Below, piece after piece: positions 17,170 to 24,758 of a stretch of DNA of 64,000 nt. This DNA comes from [Bacillus] selenitireducens MLS10 (GTDB lineage: Bacteria; Bacillota; Bacilli; Bacillales; Salisediminibacteriaceae). The position numbers and the translations under genes were made by a program. The notes beneath the pieces were generated by a model. It saw only the letters and a program-made list of their open reading frames with translations, made no database searches and had not been told where the DNA came from. Location of the stretch: NCBI RefSeq assembly GCF_000093085.1, contig NC_014219.1:2720384-2784383 (forward strand). Reading direction: 5' to 3'. Each line of letters starts with the position of its first letter. The first letter of the stretch is position 1.

Positions 17170-17172
17170 TTA
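17142..17172 (-). repeat. 9-bp tandem repeat carrying start codons and Shine-Dalgarno motifs of psuK
   Basis: On the minus strand the unit ATGGAGGTG occurs twice, followed by ATGGAGGCG and another ATG. Each unit contains both an ATG and a GGAGG, so every Shine-Dalgarno lies 11 bases before the ATG of the next unit but one. Being a multiple of three, copy changes would add or remove Met-Glu-Val without shifting the frame. Confidence 0.7.
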
Positions 17173-17220
17173 AACAAATGTTAGTTTTATAAACATTTGT
17201 TGTTTGAATAAATTATAACA
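17173..17220 (-). promoter_or_regulatory. Extended -10 promoter and palindromic operator of psuK
   Basis: On the minus strand TGTTATAAT (17212-17220) is an extended -10. About ten bases downstream of it, straddling the expected transcript start, lies AACAAATGTT (17173-17182) facing AACATTTGTT (17192-17201), a perfect 10-bp inverted repeat with a 9-base spacer. The placement fits a roadblock-type repressor site, possibly for the HTH of PsuK itself. Confidence 0.65.
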
Positions 17221-17289
17221 TACATTCATCCCGAATAGGGTACATATTTACAGAAAGTTTTTTTATTGCGTTTCAGCAGGAGGACAAAT

Positions 17290-18933
17290 GTGAAAAATTT
17301 CTCATTATACCGTATTTATATCATTGTCAGGATGTTTATCAAATTCGTCCTGCAGCTCTATTTTTTCAGTAAAAAGCACAAGGACTGGGACAGCACTTCT
17401 CAGGAGGCCTGGGAAACACTCGTTGCCAAACAGGCTATTGAATACAGGGAAACAGCGCTAAAACTTGAAGGACTTATGATCAAAGTCGGTCAGTTTTTGA
17501 GCACGAGAGCCGATATCATGCCTGAGGCTTTCCTCCGCGAACTTGCCGATCTGACTGATCAGGTGCCTCCTGTCGCCCCCGATATTTCCAGGGCCATCAT
17601 TGAAGAAGAGTGGGGCAGGCCCATCGGAGACTATTTGCAGCATATCAGTGACGCACCTGTTGCCTCTGCTTCGATCGGTGAAGTCTATAAAGGAAGACTT
17701 CATAACGGTCAGGAAGTAGCCATTAAAGTTCAGCGTTCCAAGATCGAATCAATCATCAAATCCGACTTCAAGGCATTTCGCATCGTCCTGTGGATCACCA
17801 GACACTTTACCCGCTTCGGTAAAGAAATCGACACGAAAGCTCTGTATAAAGAAGTTGTCTCCATTATCGGTGATGAACTGAATTATTATAAAGAGCTCCG
17901 CAACGCCCAATACTTCCAAAAGAAGTATAATGAGAGTGATGATTTCTACATTCCGCAGTTCTATGAGGAATACTGCACGAAAAAAGTTCTCGTCATGGAG
18001 TGGATCGAAGCCAGAAAGGTGACAGACCTGATCTGGTACCGAGAAAATAACCTCAGCCCGGAAGAGGCTGCGGAGAAACTGTTTCTCTTTTTCGTCGATC
18101 AGCTCCTTGATCATGGTAAGTTTCATGCCGATCCCCACCAGGGCAATATCATGATCACGAAAGACGGAACCCTTATCATTCTCGATTTCGGCATGGTCGG
18201 CCAAATCAGCCGGACAGATGCACGAAACGTCCGCAAAATGATTCAGGGCATGGTTATGGATGACTATCAGATGGCCATCGATCAGCTCGAAAAACTCGGT
18301 TTTTTACTGCCGCACGCCGATAAATATAAAATTGAACAGAAGCTGAGAGAATATATCGATTTATACCTCGAACAAAACATCAGTGAGATGGATCAGGAAC
18401 TCGTTGAGGATATCTTTGAAGATTTACAGGAGATCGTCCGCGAGCAGCCCATTCAGCTCCCTGTGGAATTCGCCTTTCTCGGCAGAGCGGCCTCAATTGG
18501 ACTGGGCGTGATCACATCTCTGAATCCGAATATTGACTTTATGACCCTCGGAAGACCTGTAGTCAAGGAATGGATGGACGATCAGGAAGACGATGAAGAA
18601 ACTTTCCAGGCACAGATTATCAGAGACACATTGAAGCCGTTTCTTTCCCTGCCCCGACACGTCAATGAATATCTTGAAGGCCCGGCCGAAGAGAGAATCA
18701 TGCTCGAAAATCAGCACTGGACAAGGATGGAGCATCAGCGCTTTATGCTCATCATTACGTTACAAACCCTGTTCCTCATTCTTTCTCTCAGTGTTTCTGC
18801 GATCTCATTATGGACGGGCATTCCCATCCTTACAGGTGCTGCAATCACCTTATCACTGCTTGTGCTGATTACCATCAGCATCACTGCCGTTCGACACAAA
18901 CGGTTTATCCATCGGAACAGCCGTTTTGATTGA
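17290..18933 (+). CDS. ABC1/UbiB-family atypical kinase
   Basis: 547 residues. Hallmark UbiB motifs are present: the KxGQ motif in KVGQFLSTRAD (near 65), the Ala/Ser-rich loop VASASIGEVYKG (near 125) with VAIKVQR, HADPHQGNIM (near 280) and the metal-binding LDFGMVG (near 299). The C-terminus has two hydrophobic helices (about 485-535) as membrane anchor. Family members support isoprenoid-quinone homeostasis; in a menaquinone-using Bacillus the substrate is unknown. The ORF opens with TTG at 17266, but GTG at 17290 follows AGCAGGAGG with 6 bases spacing and is chosen. A phasin-like gene follows after 41 bases. Confidence 0.88.
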   Translation: MKNFSLYRIYIIVRMFIKFVLQLYFFSKKHKDWDSTSQEAWETLVAKQAIEYRETALKLEGLMIKVGQFLSTRADIMPEAFLRELADLTDQVPPVAPDISRAIIEEEWGRPIGDYLQHISDAPVASASIGEVYKGRLHNGQEVAIKVQRSKIESIIKSDFKAFRIVLWITRHFTRFGKEIDTKALYKEVVSIIGDELNYYKELRNAQYFQKKYNESDDFYIPQFYEEYCTKKVLVMEWIEARKVTDLIWYRENNLSPEEAAEKLFLFFVDQLLDHGKFHADPHQGNIMITKDGTLIILDFGMVGQISRTDARNVRKMIQGMVMDDYQMAIDQLEKLGFLLPHADKYKIEQKLREYIDLYLEQNISEMDQELVEDIFEDLQEIVREQPIQLPVEFAFLGRAASIGLGVITSLNPNIDFMTLGRPVVKEWMDDQEDDEETFQAQIIRDTLKPFLSLPRHVNEYLEGPAEERIMLENQHWTRMEHQRFMLIITLQTLFLILSLSVSAISLWTGIPILTGAAITLSLLVLITISITAVRHKRFIHRNSRFD

Positions 18934-18974
18934 TAGATACAAAGAAGTTTGACTATATTGAAGGAGGAATTACG

Positions 18975-19319
18975 ATGAGCCATTTATTAAAAACCGGATT
19001 TCTGTTGGGACTCGGTGCCGCTGTAGAAGGGAAAGAACGCATGGACAAGTATCTTGATGAGATGCTTGTCAAAGGAAAAATAACACCTAAGGAGTTTGAC
19101 GAACTCTATCATGAACTGATTCAAAAAGGCGAATCAAAAGAAAAGGAATGGAACTACCGCTCCAAAGAACGCATGAACAACCTGATGGAGGATCTGAATA
19201 TCTTCACAAAAGAAGAATACAATGCCCTTGAAGCAAGAGTGAAAGATTTGGAAGAACGTTTGAACAAAATGGAATCCGCATCTGAGTCACAAGACAATAA
19301 GCCGGGCACTGACGCATAA
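18975..19319 (+). CDS. Phasin-like / PHA-regulator-like coiled-coil protein
   Basis: 114 residues: an N-terminal short hydrophobic stretch (LLKTGFLLGLGAAVEG), a KGKITPKEFDELYHEL helix and a C-terminal coiled coil (about 60-105, EEYNALEARVKDLEERL). This is the layout of the small polyhydroxyalkanoate-synthesis-regulator/phasin-like proteins that commonly sit next to UbiB kinases. AAGGAGG lies six bases before the ATG at 18975. No PHA synthase genes are in the window, so the role is likely other than PHA granules. Probable operon with the UbiB-like gene; a strong terminator follows. Confidence 0.7.
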   Translation: MSHLLKTGFLLGLGAAVEGKERMDKYLDEMLVKGKITPKEFDELYHELIQKGESKEKEWNYRSKERMNNLMEDLNIFTKEEYNALEARVKDLEERLNKMESASESQDNKPGTDA

Positions 19320-19360
19320 GAGGATCACACTCACGCCAATTGCCGAGCGTCAGACACCAA

Positions 19361-19406
19361 AAAAGTCCCGGAAGCCATCTTAAAAGAGGCTTCCGGGACT
19401 TTTGTT
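19361..19406. terminator. Bidirectional terminator, phasin-like gene / lipoprotein gene
   Basis: Perfect 16-bp arms AAAAGTCCCGGAAGCC / GGCTTCCGGGACTTTT around an 11-base loop, between converging genes. Confidence 0.9.
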
Positions 19407-19419
19407 TTCATCCTCGCAG

Positions 19420-20139
19420 TTACTGACAGAGAACCTCGCCATCCATTTCCGTCGTTCCCCTGCGGCAGTGCACACGCACTTCAATATCCGCAATCTCCCA
19501 GGAACCATCGATCTCCTCGAGAGTCAGCCTGAAATCTTCACCGGCAATGGCATCATCACGCAGTCCCCATTTCAAGACCACAGCTTCTGCCAGATTATCT
19601 TCCTGGTGGTTCATCCGAACGGTTAACTCGTCAAACGAATCCGGATGTTCAAGCATGTTCCGCTCACCGAGCCATGTGTAGAGAAGCGACTCGGCAGTGG
19701 CCAAATCCCCATGCGTTTCATTAAACGTTTCGGACGCTTCACCAAAAGCATCCCGCCAATCGAGACTCTCCCTCTCAAAACCGGCGTCTGCTTCAAGTTC
19801 AGTCTGTTCCTGATACATCCATACCTGATCATAAAATCGGTCTCCGTGAGGCGTCCAATCATCTGCAAATGGGGATGGGGCCTCTTCTCCCGTTTCTTCT
19901 CCATCCGCCATCTCACCTAACTCCTGTTCGAGATCTGCCACTTGATCAAGTAACTCATTTCGTTCAGCTTCCACGTCTTCGAGTTCCGCTTCCAGGAGGG
20001 CTATCTCTTCTTCAAGTGCTGCTTCTTCGGATGATTGAGTGTCCTGATCCGCTTCATTTGCCTGATTGTCCTCATTGTCTCCTGCACATCCTGTGAGAAT
20101 CAACAGTGATAACGGTACGAATCCAGCGAAGCGCTTCAC
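19420..20139 (-). CDS. Predicted lipoprotein with acidic coiled coil
   Basis: 239 residues. The N-terminus is a lipoprotein signal peptide with lipobox LTGC (Cys at residue 18), followed by a highly acidic linker and a Glu/Leu-rich coiled coil (about 38-80), then a globular C-terminal domain ending with two cysteines (VHCRR...EVLCQ). No family recognised. The start is GTG at 20137-20139 with GAGGAGG upstream. It is the last gene of an apparent RsbR-paralogue/GNAT/lipoprotein operon, 21 bases after the GNAT gene. Expected on the outer face of the membrane. Confidence 0.75.
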   Translation of the reverse strand: MKRFAGFVPLSLLILTGCAGDNEDNQANEADQDTQSSEEAALEEEIALLEAELEDVEAERNELLDQVADLEQELGEMADGEETGEEAPSPFADDWTPHGDRFYDQVWMYQEQTELEADAGFERESLDWRDAFGEASETFNETHGDLATAESLLYTWLGERNMLEHPDSFDELTVRMNHQEDNLAEAVVLKWGLRDDAIAGEDFRLTLEEIDGSWEIADIEVRVHCRRGTTEMDGEVLCQ

Positions 20140-20160
20140 AGTACATTCCTCCTCTTTCAG

Positions 20161-20595
20161 TTATCTGGTGAACGTCCATTCATAGTACAGCTTTTCCTGA
20201 TTGGTTTTTCTTTTCCCGTCAAGCTTTTCGCATAAACGGACAGCAGGAGCAAAATCAGGATCCGGTCTTGCAATCAGCAGCATCAGATCATACTGTTTCC
20301 TGGAAATGCCCATCGCCTCTCTCGCCAGATGGATCCCTTCCCCCTGACCGAGCAGCTCCGGATGCAGCTGAAGATAGACTTCGGCCTCCGCCTCCGACTT
20401 AAGCCGAAAATCCACATAACCGATCAGCGCTTCTTCTTTAAACACCGCAAAACGGTTCCGCCAATTAAACGGATTGAGGAAATGATCCAGGGCATTCTCG
20501 TCCTCCTGAATATTCAAATGGGTCAAAGGTGCATCATACGTCCACTCTGCAACAGCCAGTGCATGTTCATTTTTCATCCAGTCCCAGTGATACAT
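20161..20595 (-). CDS. GNAT-family N-acetyltransferase
   Basis: 144 residues. RFAVFKEEALIGYVDFRLKS (near 47-66) is the central beta hairpin of GNAT proteins and LGQGEGIHLAREAM (near 84-97) is the Q/RxxGxG/A acetyl-CoA loop in slightly modified form. Substrate unknown. The longer ORF reaches into the upstream gene; the ATG at 20593-20595 follows GGAAGGGGTGA and is chosen. It is 17 bases downstream of the RsbR paralogue and 21 bases upstream of the lipoprotein, all on the minus strand. Confidence 0.75.
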   Translation of the reverse strand: MYHWDWMKNEHALAVAEWTYDAPLTHLNIQEDENALDHFLNPFNWRNRFAVFKEEALIGYVDFRLKSEAEAEVYLQLHPELLGQGEGIHLAREAMGISRKQYDLMLLIARPDPDFAPAVRLCEKLDGKRKTNQEKLYYEWTFTR

Positions 20596-20612
20596 ACTAT
20601 CACCCCTTCCTG

Positions 20613-21449
20613 TCATGTCAGGGACACACCCGTCAATCTTAATGCCCGCGGCAGTGTTCCGCACACTTTCATTTGATCAAATGAAATGCCGAGACTCACC
20701 ATCGTCTGAGCCAGTTCAGGCCGTACACCCGAGAACACAGCGGTGATGCCGATCACCTTCAGTGCGTCGTGAAGCTGAAAAAGATTGTGCGCAACGGCTG
20801 TGTCAATCATATGTACACCGGATAAATCGATGATAATAAAAGACAGTTCCATTTCCCTGCCTTTATTCAGCGCCTTGATCAGCAGTTCCTGCGAACGGTG
20901 TGTGTCGATCGTTCCGATAATCGGCAAAATTGCCACATCTTCTGTAAGAGGGACCAGTGGGACCGACAGCTCCATCAGTTCATCCTTCGCATGCTGGAAG
21001 GAAGCATTATGGTGCTCCACATAGGCTTCCGTGAAGGCATAGACCGTCTGATCGATCATGGGATGAAGGAAGTCCGCCATAATAAAATAGTCTTCCATGG
21101 CATGATCATTCTCAAGAAAAATAGTTCGGATATGCCGAATCAGCACTTTTCGGAAGAACGGCACAATCAATAAACCTTCTTCAACATTCACACCCGAGCG
21201 AATCACAACCCGGCCGAACGATTTACCCCAGCGGAACACATCATCGCCAAAGTCACTTGTGTCTTGCGTCATCATCCGTTCACTGATAATCCCAATCAGT
21301 TTTTCAAATTCACCTGTCAGTGTCTCTTCGGCAAGTCGGTTGAAACTCCGTTCATGTTCACCGGAAAACACCTGTACAATTTCCCGGGAAATGTCATGTT
21401 TCTTCTCTTTAAAGCCGTTTCCCACATCCTGAAGCAAAGTGACAGACAT
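20613..21449 (-). CDS. RsbR-paralogue STAS-domain protein (stressosome component)
   Basis: 278 residues. The N-terminal 150 residues form a helical, non-haem globin-like sensor region as in RsbR; the C-terminal STAS domain (about 160-275) contains LPIIGTIDTHRSQELL and SGVHMIDTAVAHNLF, which align with the two phosphorylated threonines of RsbRA. Stressosomes relay environmental stress to sigma-B or other outputs. No rsbS, rsbT or sigB is adjacent, so it must act with partners encoded elsewhere. ATG at 21447-21449 with AAGGAGGG. Promoter GTGACA-17-TAAAAT lies at 21484-21512. Confidence 0.85.
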   Translation of the reverse strand: MSVTLLQDVGNGFKEKKHDISREIVQVFSGEHERSFNRLAEETLTGEFEKLIGIISERMMTQDTSDFGDDVFRWGKSFGRVVIRSGVNVEEGLLIVPFFRKVLIRHIRTIFLENDHAMEDYFIMADFLHPMIDQTVYAFTEAYVEHHNASFQHAKDELMELSVPLVPLTEDVAILPIIGTIDTHRSQELLIKALNKGREMELSFIIIDLSGVHMIDTAVAHNLFQLHDALKVIGITAVFSGVRPELAQTMVSLGISFDQMKVCGTLPRALRLTGVSLT

Positions 21450-21483
21450 CGAACGCCCTCCTTCTCTGTATACATCTGATTCT

Positions 21484-21512
21484 ATTTTACGTTTTCTTCT
21501 CAAAAATGTCAC
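21484..21512 (-). promoter_or_regulatory. Sigma-A-like promoter of the RsbR-paralogue operon
   Basis: Minus strand: -35 GTGACA (21507-21512), 17-base spacer, -10 TAAAAT (21484-21489), about 35 bases before the start codon. Confidence 0.55.
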
Positions 21513-21643
21513 ACGAAACTGAAAGATTTCCAATATTGCTTTGAACATGATAACCTGAAAAAGAATGCAGATAATGGTTAAAGCATTCGTGATGGTTCAG
21601 GACCGTTGACCGCTTCTGACTACCCACTATATACGAAAGATGA

Positions 21644-22588
21644 GTGATTGCCTTGTATGGACATATTCCAGTTCACGCGCCAACTAAAAAACGCAAATCC
21701 CGAAAAATCCAGTACCTGATTCTTTTCGTTCTGCTTCTCCTGATTGTGACGGTCGCATTGACCGTTTATACCGGTCTGAGCATGACCCGGACAGAACCGC
21801 GGGAGCTGTCTCTCAATCCCGATATGTACATGATGGATTACGAAAATGTCACGTTTCAAAGTATGCACGAGGACGAAGTGATCCTTCAAGGCTGGCTGAT
21901 GGAGCCCGAAGCAGATCCAGAAGCGACGGTTATTATGAGTCACGGTTACCGCGGTAACCGCCACGAGAGCGGAGCCGGTTTTTTCGCATTGGCCCAGTTT
22001 CTGTTGAATGACGGATACAGGGTACTCATGTATGACTTCCGGAACTCCGGCGAATCCGACGGTACGCTCACATCCATTGGCGTCATGGAACGCTATGATG
22101 TTCTCGGGGCGGTCTCCTTTATTGAAGACCGGTATAATGAACCGATCATGCTTTACGGTGTGTCCATGGGGGCCTCTGCCTCGCTTTCTGCGGCAGCCTT
22201 GACCGATGCCGTATCCGCCGTGATTGCAGACAGCCCGTTCAGCGATCTTGAAAGCTATCTCGAAGCCAATTTGCCCGTATGGACCAATCTCCCTTCGTTT
22301 CCTTTTACACCGCTCACGATGGGCCTGATCCCAAGGCTTACAGGCATCACACCGTCAGAACTGAGCCCGGTCAATGACCTTGATGCCATTTATCCAAGGT
22401 CCGTCCTGTTCATTCACGGCGATGAAGATGAATACATCCCCCATTCGGAAAGTATCGAAATGGCGTCTCAACACGAAGATGCCTTTGAGATTTGGATTCC
22501 TGAAGGCGCCGACCATGTGCAGGGTTTCTATAAGCATCCCGAAGCTTACATGACACTCGTAAAAGATTTCCTTGCTGAGAACCGTTAA
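21644..22588 (+). CDS. Membrane-anchored alpha/beta hydrolase
   Basis: 314 residues. A positively charged N-terminus (KKRKSRK) precedes one transmembrane helix (about 24-44), then an extracellular alpha/beta hydrolase domain with oxyanion segment SHGYRGNRHE, nucleophile elbow GVSMGAS (Ser near 170), the acid in HGDEDEYIP (near 264) and final His in GADHVQGFY (near 290). This matches the YqkD/BEM46-like group of Bacillus; natural substrate unknown. Start is uncertain: GTG at 21644 is used, with a poor Shine-Dalgarno. Divergent from the RsbR paralogue. Confidence 0.8.
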   Translation: MIALYGHIPVHAPTKKRKSRKIQYLILFVLLLLIVTVALTVYTGLSMTRTEPRELSLNPDMYMMDYENVTFQSMHEDEVILQGWLMEPEADPEATVIMSHGYRGNRHESGAGFFALAQFLLNDGYRVLMYDFRNSGESDGTLTSIGVMERYDVLGAVSFIEDRYNEPIMLYGVSMGASASLSAAALTDAVSAVIADSPFSDLESYLEANLPVWTNLPSFPFTPLTMGLIPRLTGITPSELSPVNDLDAIYPRSVLFIHGDEDEYIPHSESIEMASQHEDAFEIWIPEGADHVQGFYKHPEAYMTLVKDFLAENR

Positions 22589-22602
22589 TCGCGGCATGAC
22601 AT

Positions 22603-22648
22603 GAAGAGACCCGAAGCGAGCTGATCATCAGCCGTTTCGGGTCTCTGT
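22603..22648. terminator. Hairpin between hydrolase and map genes
   Basis: AGAGACCCGAA and TTCGGGTCTCT arms enclose an inner pair GCTGAT/ATCAGC; a long stem between converging genes, though the T run is weak. Confidence 0.6.
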
Positions 22649-22655
22649 TCCGTCT

Positions 22656-23408
22656 TCAGGCATCCTGTTCTGTTGTAATGATCGGTTCCCCGTCAGTAAT
22701 AATGAGCGTATGCTCAAACTGCGTGGACAAAGATCCGTCACGGGTCCTTGCTGTCCAGCCGTTTGAATCCATCTTGGCACGCCATCCTCCTGTGTTGATC
22801 ATGGGTTCTATCGTTATTGCCATACCTTCTTTCAGGCGAATCCCTCTTCCCGACTGTCCGTAATGAGGAATATTGGGTTCTTCGTGAATCGTCGGTCCGA
22901 TGCCGTGGCCTGCGAATTCCCGGACAATCCCGTACCCGAAAGGCTCCACAAAATTCTGAATGGCCGCGCCGATATCTCCGGTGCGGTTCCCTGCTTTTGC
23001 AGCGCGAATCCCACGGTACAGGGCTTCTTTTGTCACGTCATTGAGCTGCCGGATTTCCCGGCTCACCTCGCCAATTTCATACGTCCAGGCACTGTCTGCA
23101 AGACCGCCCTCATAATCAAGGACAAAATCCACGGTGACAATATCCCCCTCTTTCAGTGACGCCTTACGGGGAAACCCGTGACAAATCTCATCATTCACCG
23201 ATGCGCACGTCGCAAACTCATAGCCCTGATACCCTTTTTGTGCAGGCGTTGCGCCCGCCTGTTTCATTTCTTTTTCAACAAAGCGGTCCAGCTCAGCCGT
23301 AGTCACCCCCGGCTTCACAAGCTTTCTCAGATCCCGGTGGATTTGCGCCACCAGCTCTCCTGCCTGAATCATTTTTTCCACTTCACGTGCTGACTTTCGT
23401 TCTATCAA
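22656..23408 (-). CDS. map: Methionine aminopeptidase, type I
   Basis: 250 residues. All metal ligands of the family are visible: D94 and D105 (VDFVLDYEGGLADSAW), H168 (GHGIG), E201 (IEPMIN) and E232 (QFEHTL), plus substrate His77 (EICHGFP). It removes N-terminal Met from nascent proteins. It is not in the ribosomal-protein cluster, so it is probably the second, YflG-like paralogue of Bacillus. The start is TTG at 23406-23408, nine bases after GAGGAGG; no ATG is available near the conserved N-terminus. It is 20 bases downstream of the MFS gene on the same strand. Confidence 0.9.
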   Translation of the reverse strand: MIERKSAREVEKMIQAGELVAQIHRDLRKLVKPGVTTAELDRFVEKEMKQAGATPAQKGYQGYEFATCASVNDEICHGFPRKASLKEGDIVTVDFVLDYEGGLADSAWTYEIGEVSREIRQLNDVTKEALYRGIRAAKAGNRTGDIGAAIQNFVEPFGYGIVREFAGHGIGPTIHEEPNIPHYGQSGRGIRLKEGMAITIEPMINTGGWRAKMDSNGWTARTRDGSLSTQFEHTLIITDGEPIITTEQDA

Positions 23409-23428
23409 CTGACACGACCTCCTCGCAT

Positions 23429-24601
23429 TTACTTCGCAACAGCCTGCTCGACATGAGCAAGCCTCTTATTATTGAACAAGATCACTGCTATCAGTATAAA
23501 AGAAATCGCCCCGCCAATCAAAAAGATCGTTCCCGTGAGATAATCATAGAGAAACGCAAACAGCAGCGGACCGAAAATACGCCCGAGACTGTCCGCTGAA
23601 AACTGAAGACCCGACGCATAGCCTGAACGGTTACCACTGGCCCTTGTAATCAGCGACAGACTGAGCGTTCGGATCATAGCGTTCCCAACAACGAAAAGAA
23701 TCAGATAAATTGCTGCCGTCAGCAAAGAAAAGTGGACAACCATCAGGATAAACGCAACTCCCGACATCGCCTGACCGACCGTAATCCAGATGTATTCCCT
23801 ACCGGTCCTGATTTTCCGTAAGAAACCGCCCTGTACAACCGCAAGCGCCAGTCCGCTCACAAAGAAAAGCAGTCCCATCTGTGCCGGTGTCATACTGATC
23901 TCATCGATACCGTACACCTGAAAAATACTCTCAAGCCCCGTTAATAAAAAAGAAGCCGTAAAAGCCATAAACAAAAGCAGCTTTAACAGTCCCGCATCCG
24001 GAAGCTCCAGTTTCGGAAGCAGTTTCGATGCCACAACCGACTCAACCGGCACCCAGTAGGCATTCTTCAACATAACGAGCACAAAAGGCACCAGGAGAAT
24101 CATCAAAATGCCCGCTGCATAGAACGGTACGGCAAGACCTGTTACGCTGAGAAGACCTCCCGTCGCAGGTCCGAAAATAAATCCAAGCCCAATGGCCATG
24201 CCTGCGAGTCCGAGGTTGCGGTTGCGGGTTGTATCATCGGAGATATCTGACAGCGTGGACATCGCCGCTGCATAGAGAGCTCCGGCAAAAATCCCGCTGA
24301 TAAACCGCGATATGTACATAACCATCAGAGAATCGATATAGGCTGCAAACAGAAAAAAGCCTGACGCATACCCGATGAGACCGATGACAAGGACGAGCTT
24401 GCGTCCCTTTCGGTCTGCAAGGGCTCCCCAGGACGGGGATGTCAAAAAGGACGCAACCGAGTAAATGGCAAGCATCCCGCCGATATGGCTGGCCCTGCCG
24501 GACACATCCGTCACGATTTCCGGAAGTACCGGAATGACCATGCCAAAGCCCGCATACACCATAAACTGAATAAAAATAACGATCCCCAAAATCTTTTTCA
24601 C
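23429..24601 (-). CDS. MFS transporter (drug/multidrug efflux-like)
   Basis: About 390 residues with 12 membrane segments in two halves. The loop GALADRKGRKLVLVIGLIG (near 65-83) is the MFS motif A between TM2 and TM3, and GLGFIFGPATGGLL (near 139-152) is motif C of proton-driven exporters, which points to efflux. Substrate cannot be told. Starts are ambiguous: TTG at 24610 or GTG at 24599-24601; the latter has better spacing from GGAAGGA and is used. Divergent from the M3 peptidase gene; map follows downstream. Confidence 0.8.
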   Translation of the reverse strand: MKKILGIVIFIQFMVYAGFGMVIPVLPEIVTDVSGRASHIGGMLAIYSVASFLTSPSWGALADRKGRKLVLVIGLIGYASGFFLFAAYIDSLMVMYISRFISGIFAGALYAAAMSTLSDISDDTTRNRNLGLAGMAIGLGFIFGPATGGLLSVTGLAVPFYAAGILMILLVPFVLVMLKNAYWVPVESVVASKLLPKLELPDAGLLKLLLFMAFTASFLLTGLESIFQVYGIDEISMTPAQMGLLFFVSGLALAVVQGGFLRKIRTGREYIWITVGQAMSGVAFILMVVHFSLLTAAIYLILFVVGNAMIRTLSLSLITRASGNRSGYASGLQFSADSLGRIFGPLLFAFLYDYLTGTIFLIGGAISFILIAVILFNNKRLAHVEQAVAK

Positions 24602-24681
24602 TGCGATCAAATCCTTCCAATTCCGTACAAATCAGTCCGATTTTCATTTTACCACAGAGGCCGGCTTGGATTCCAAAAAAG

Positions 24682-24709
24682 TTCACATTTATACAGCCAT
24701 TTGTATTAT
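24682..24709 (+). promoter_or_regulatory. Promoter candidate for the M3 peptidase gene
   Basis: TTCACA (24682-24687), 16-base spacer, TATTAT (24704-24709), about 50 bases before the start codon. Confidence 0.45.
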
Positions 24710-24758
24710 GATAGACAGGGATATTGATACCGCATTCGTATAAAGGAGATGAACATCC

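Noticed and set aside
17142-17172. Short tandem repeat as a possible CRISPR or minisatellite array
   Set aside because: Only three 9-bp units with no spacers, lying at the psuK start.
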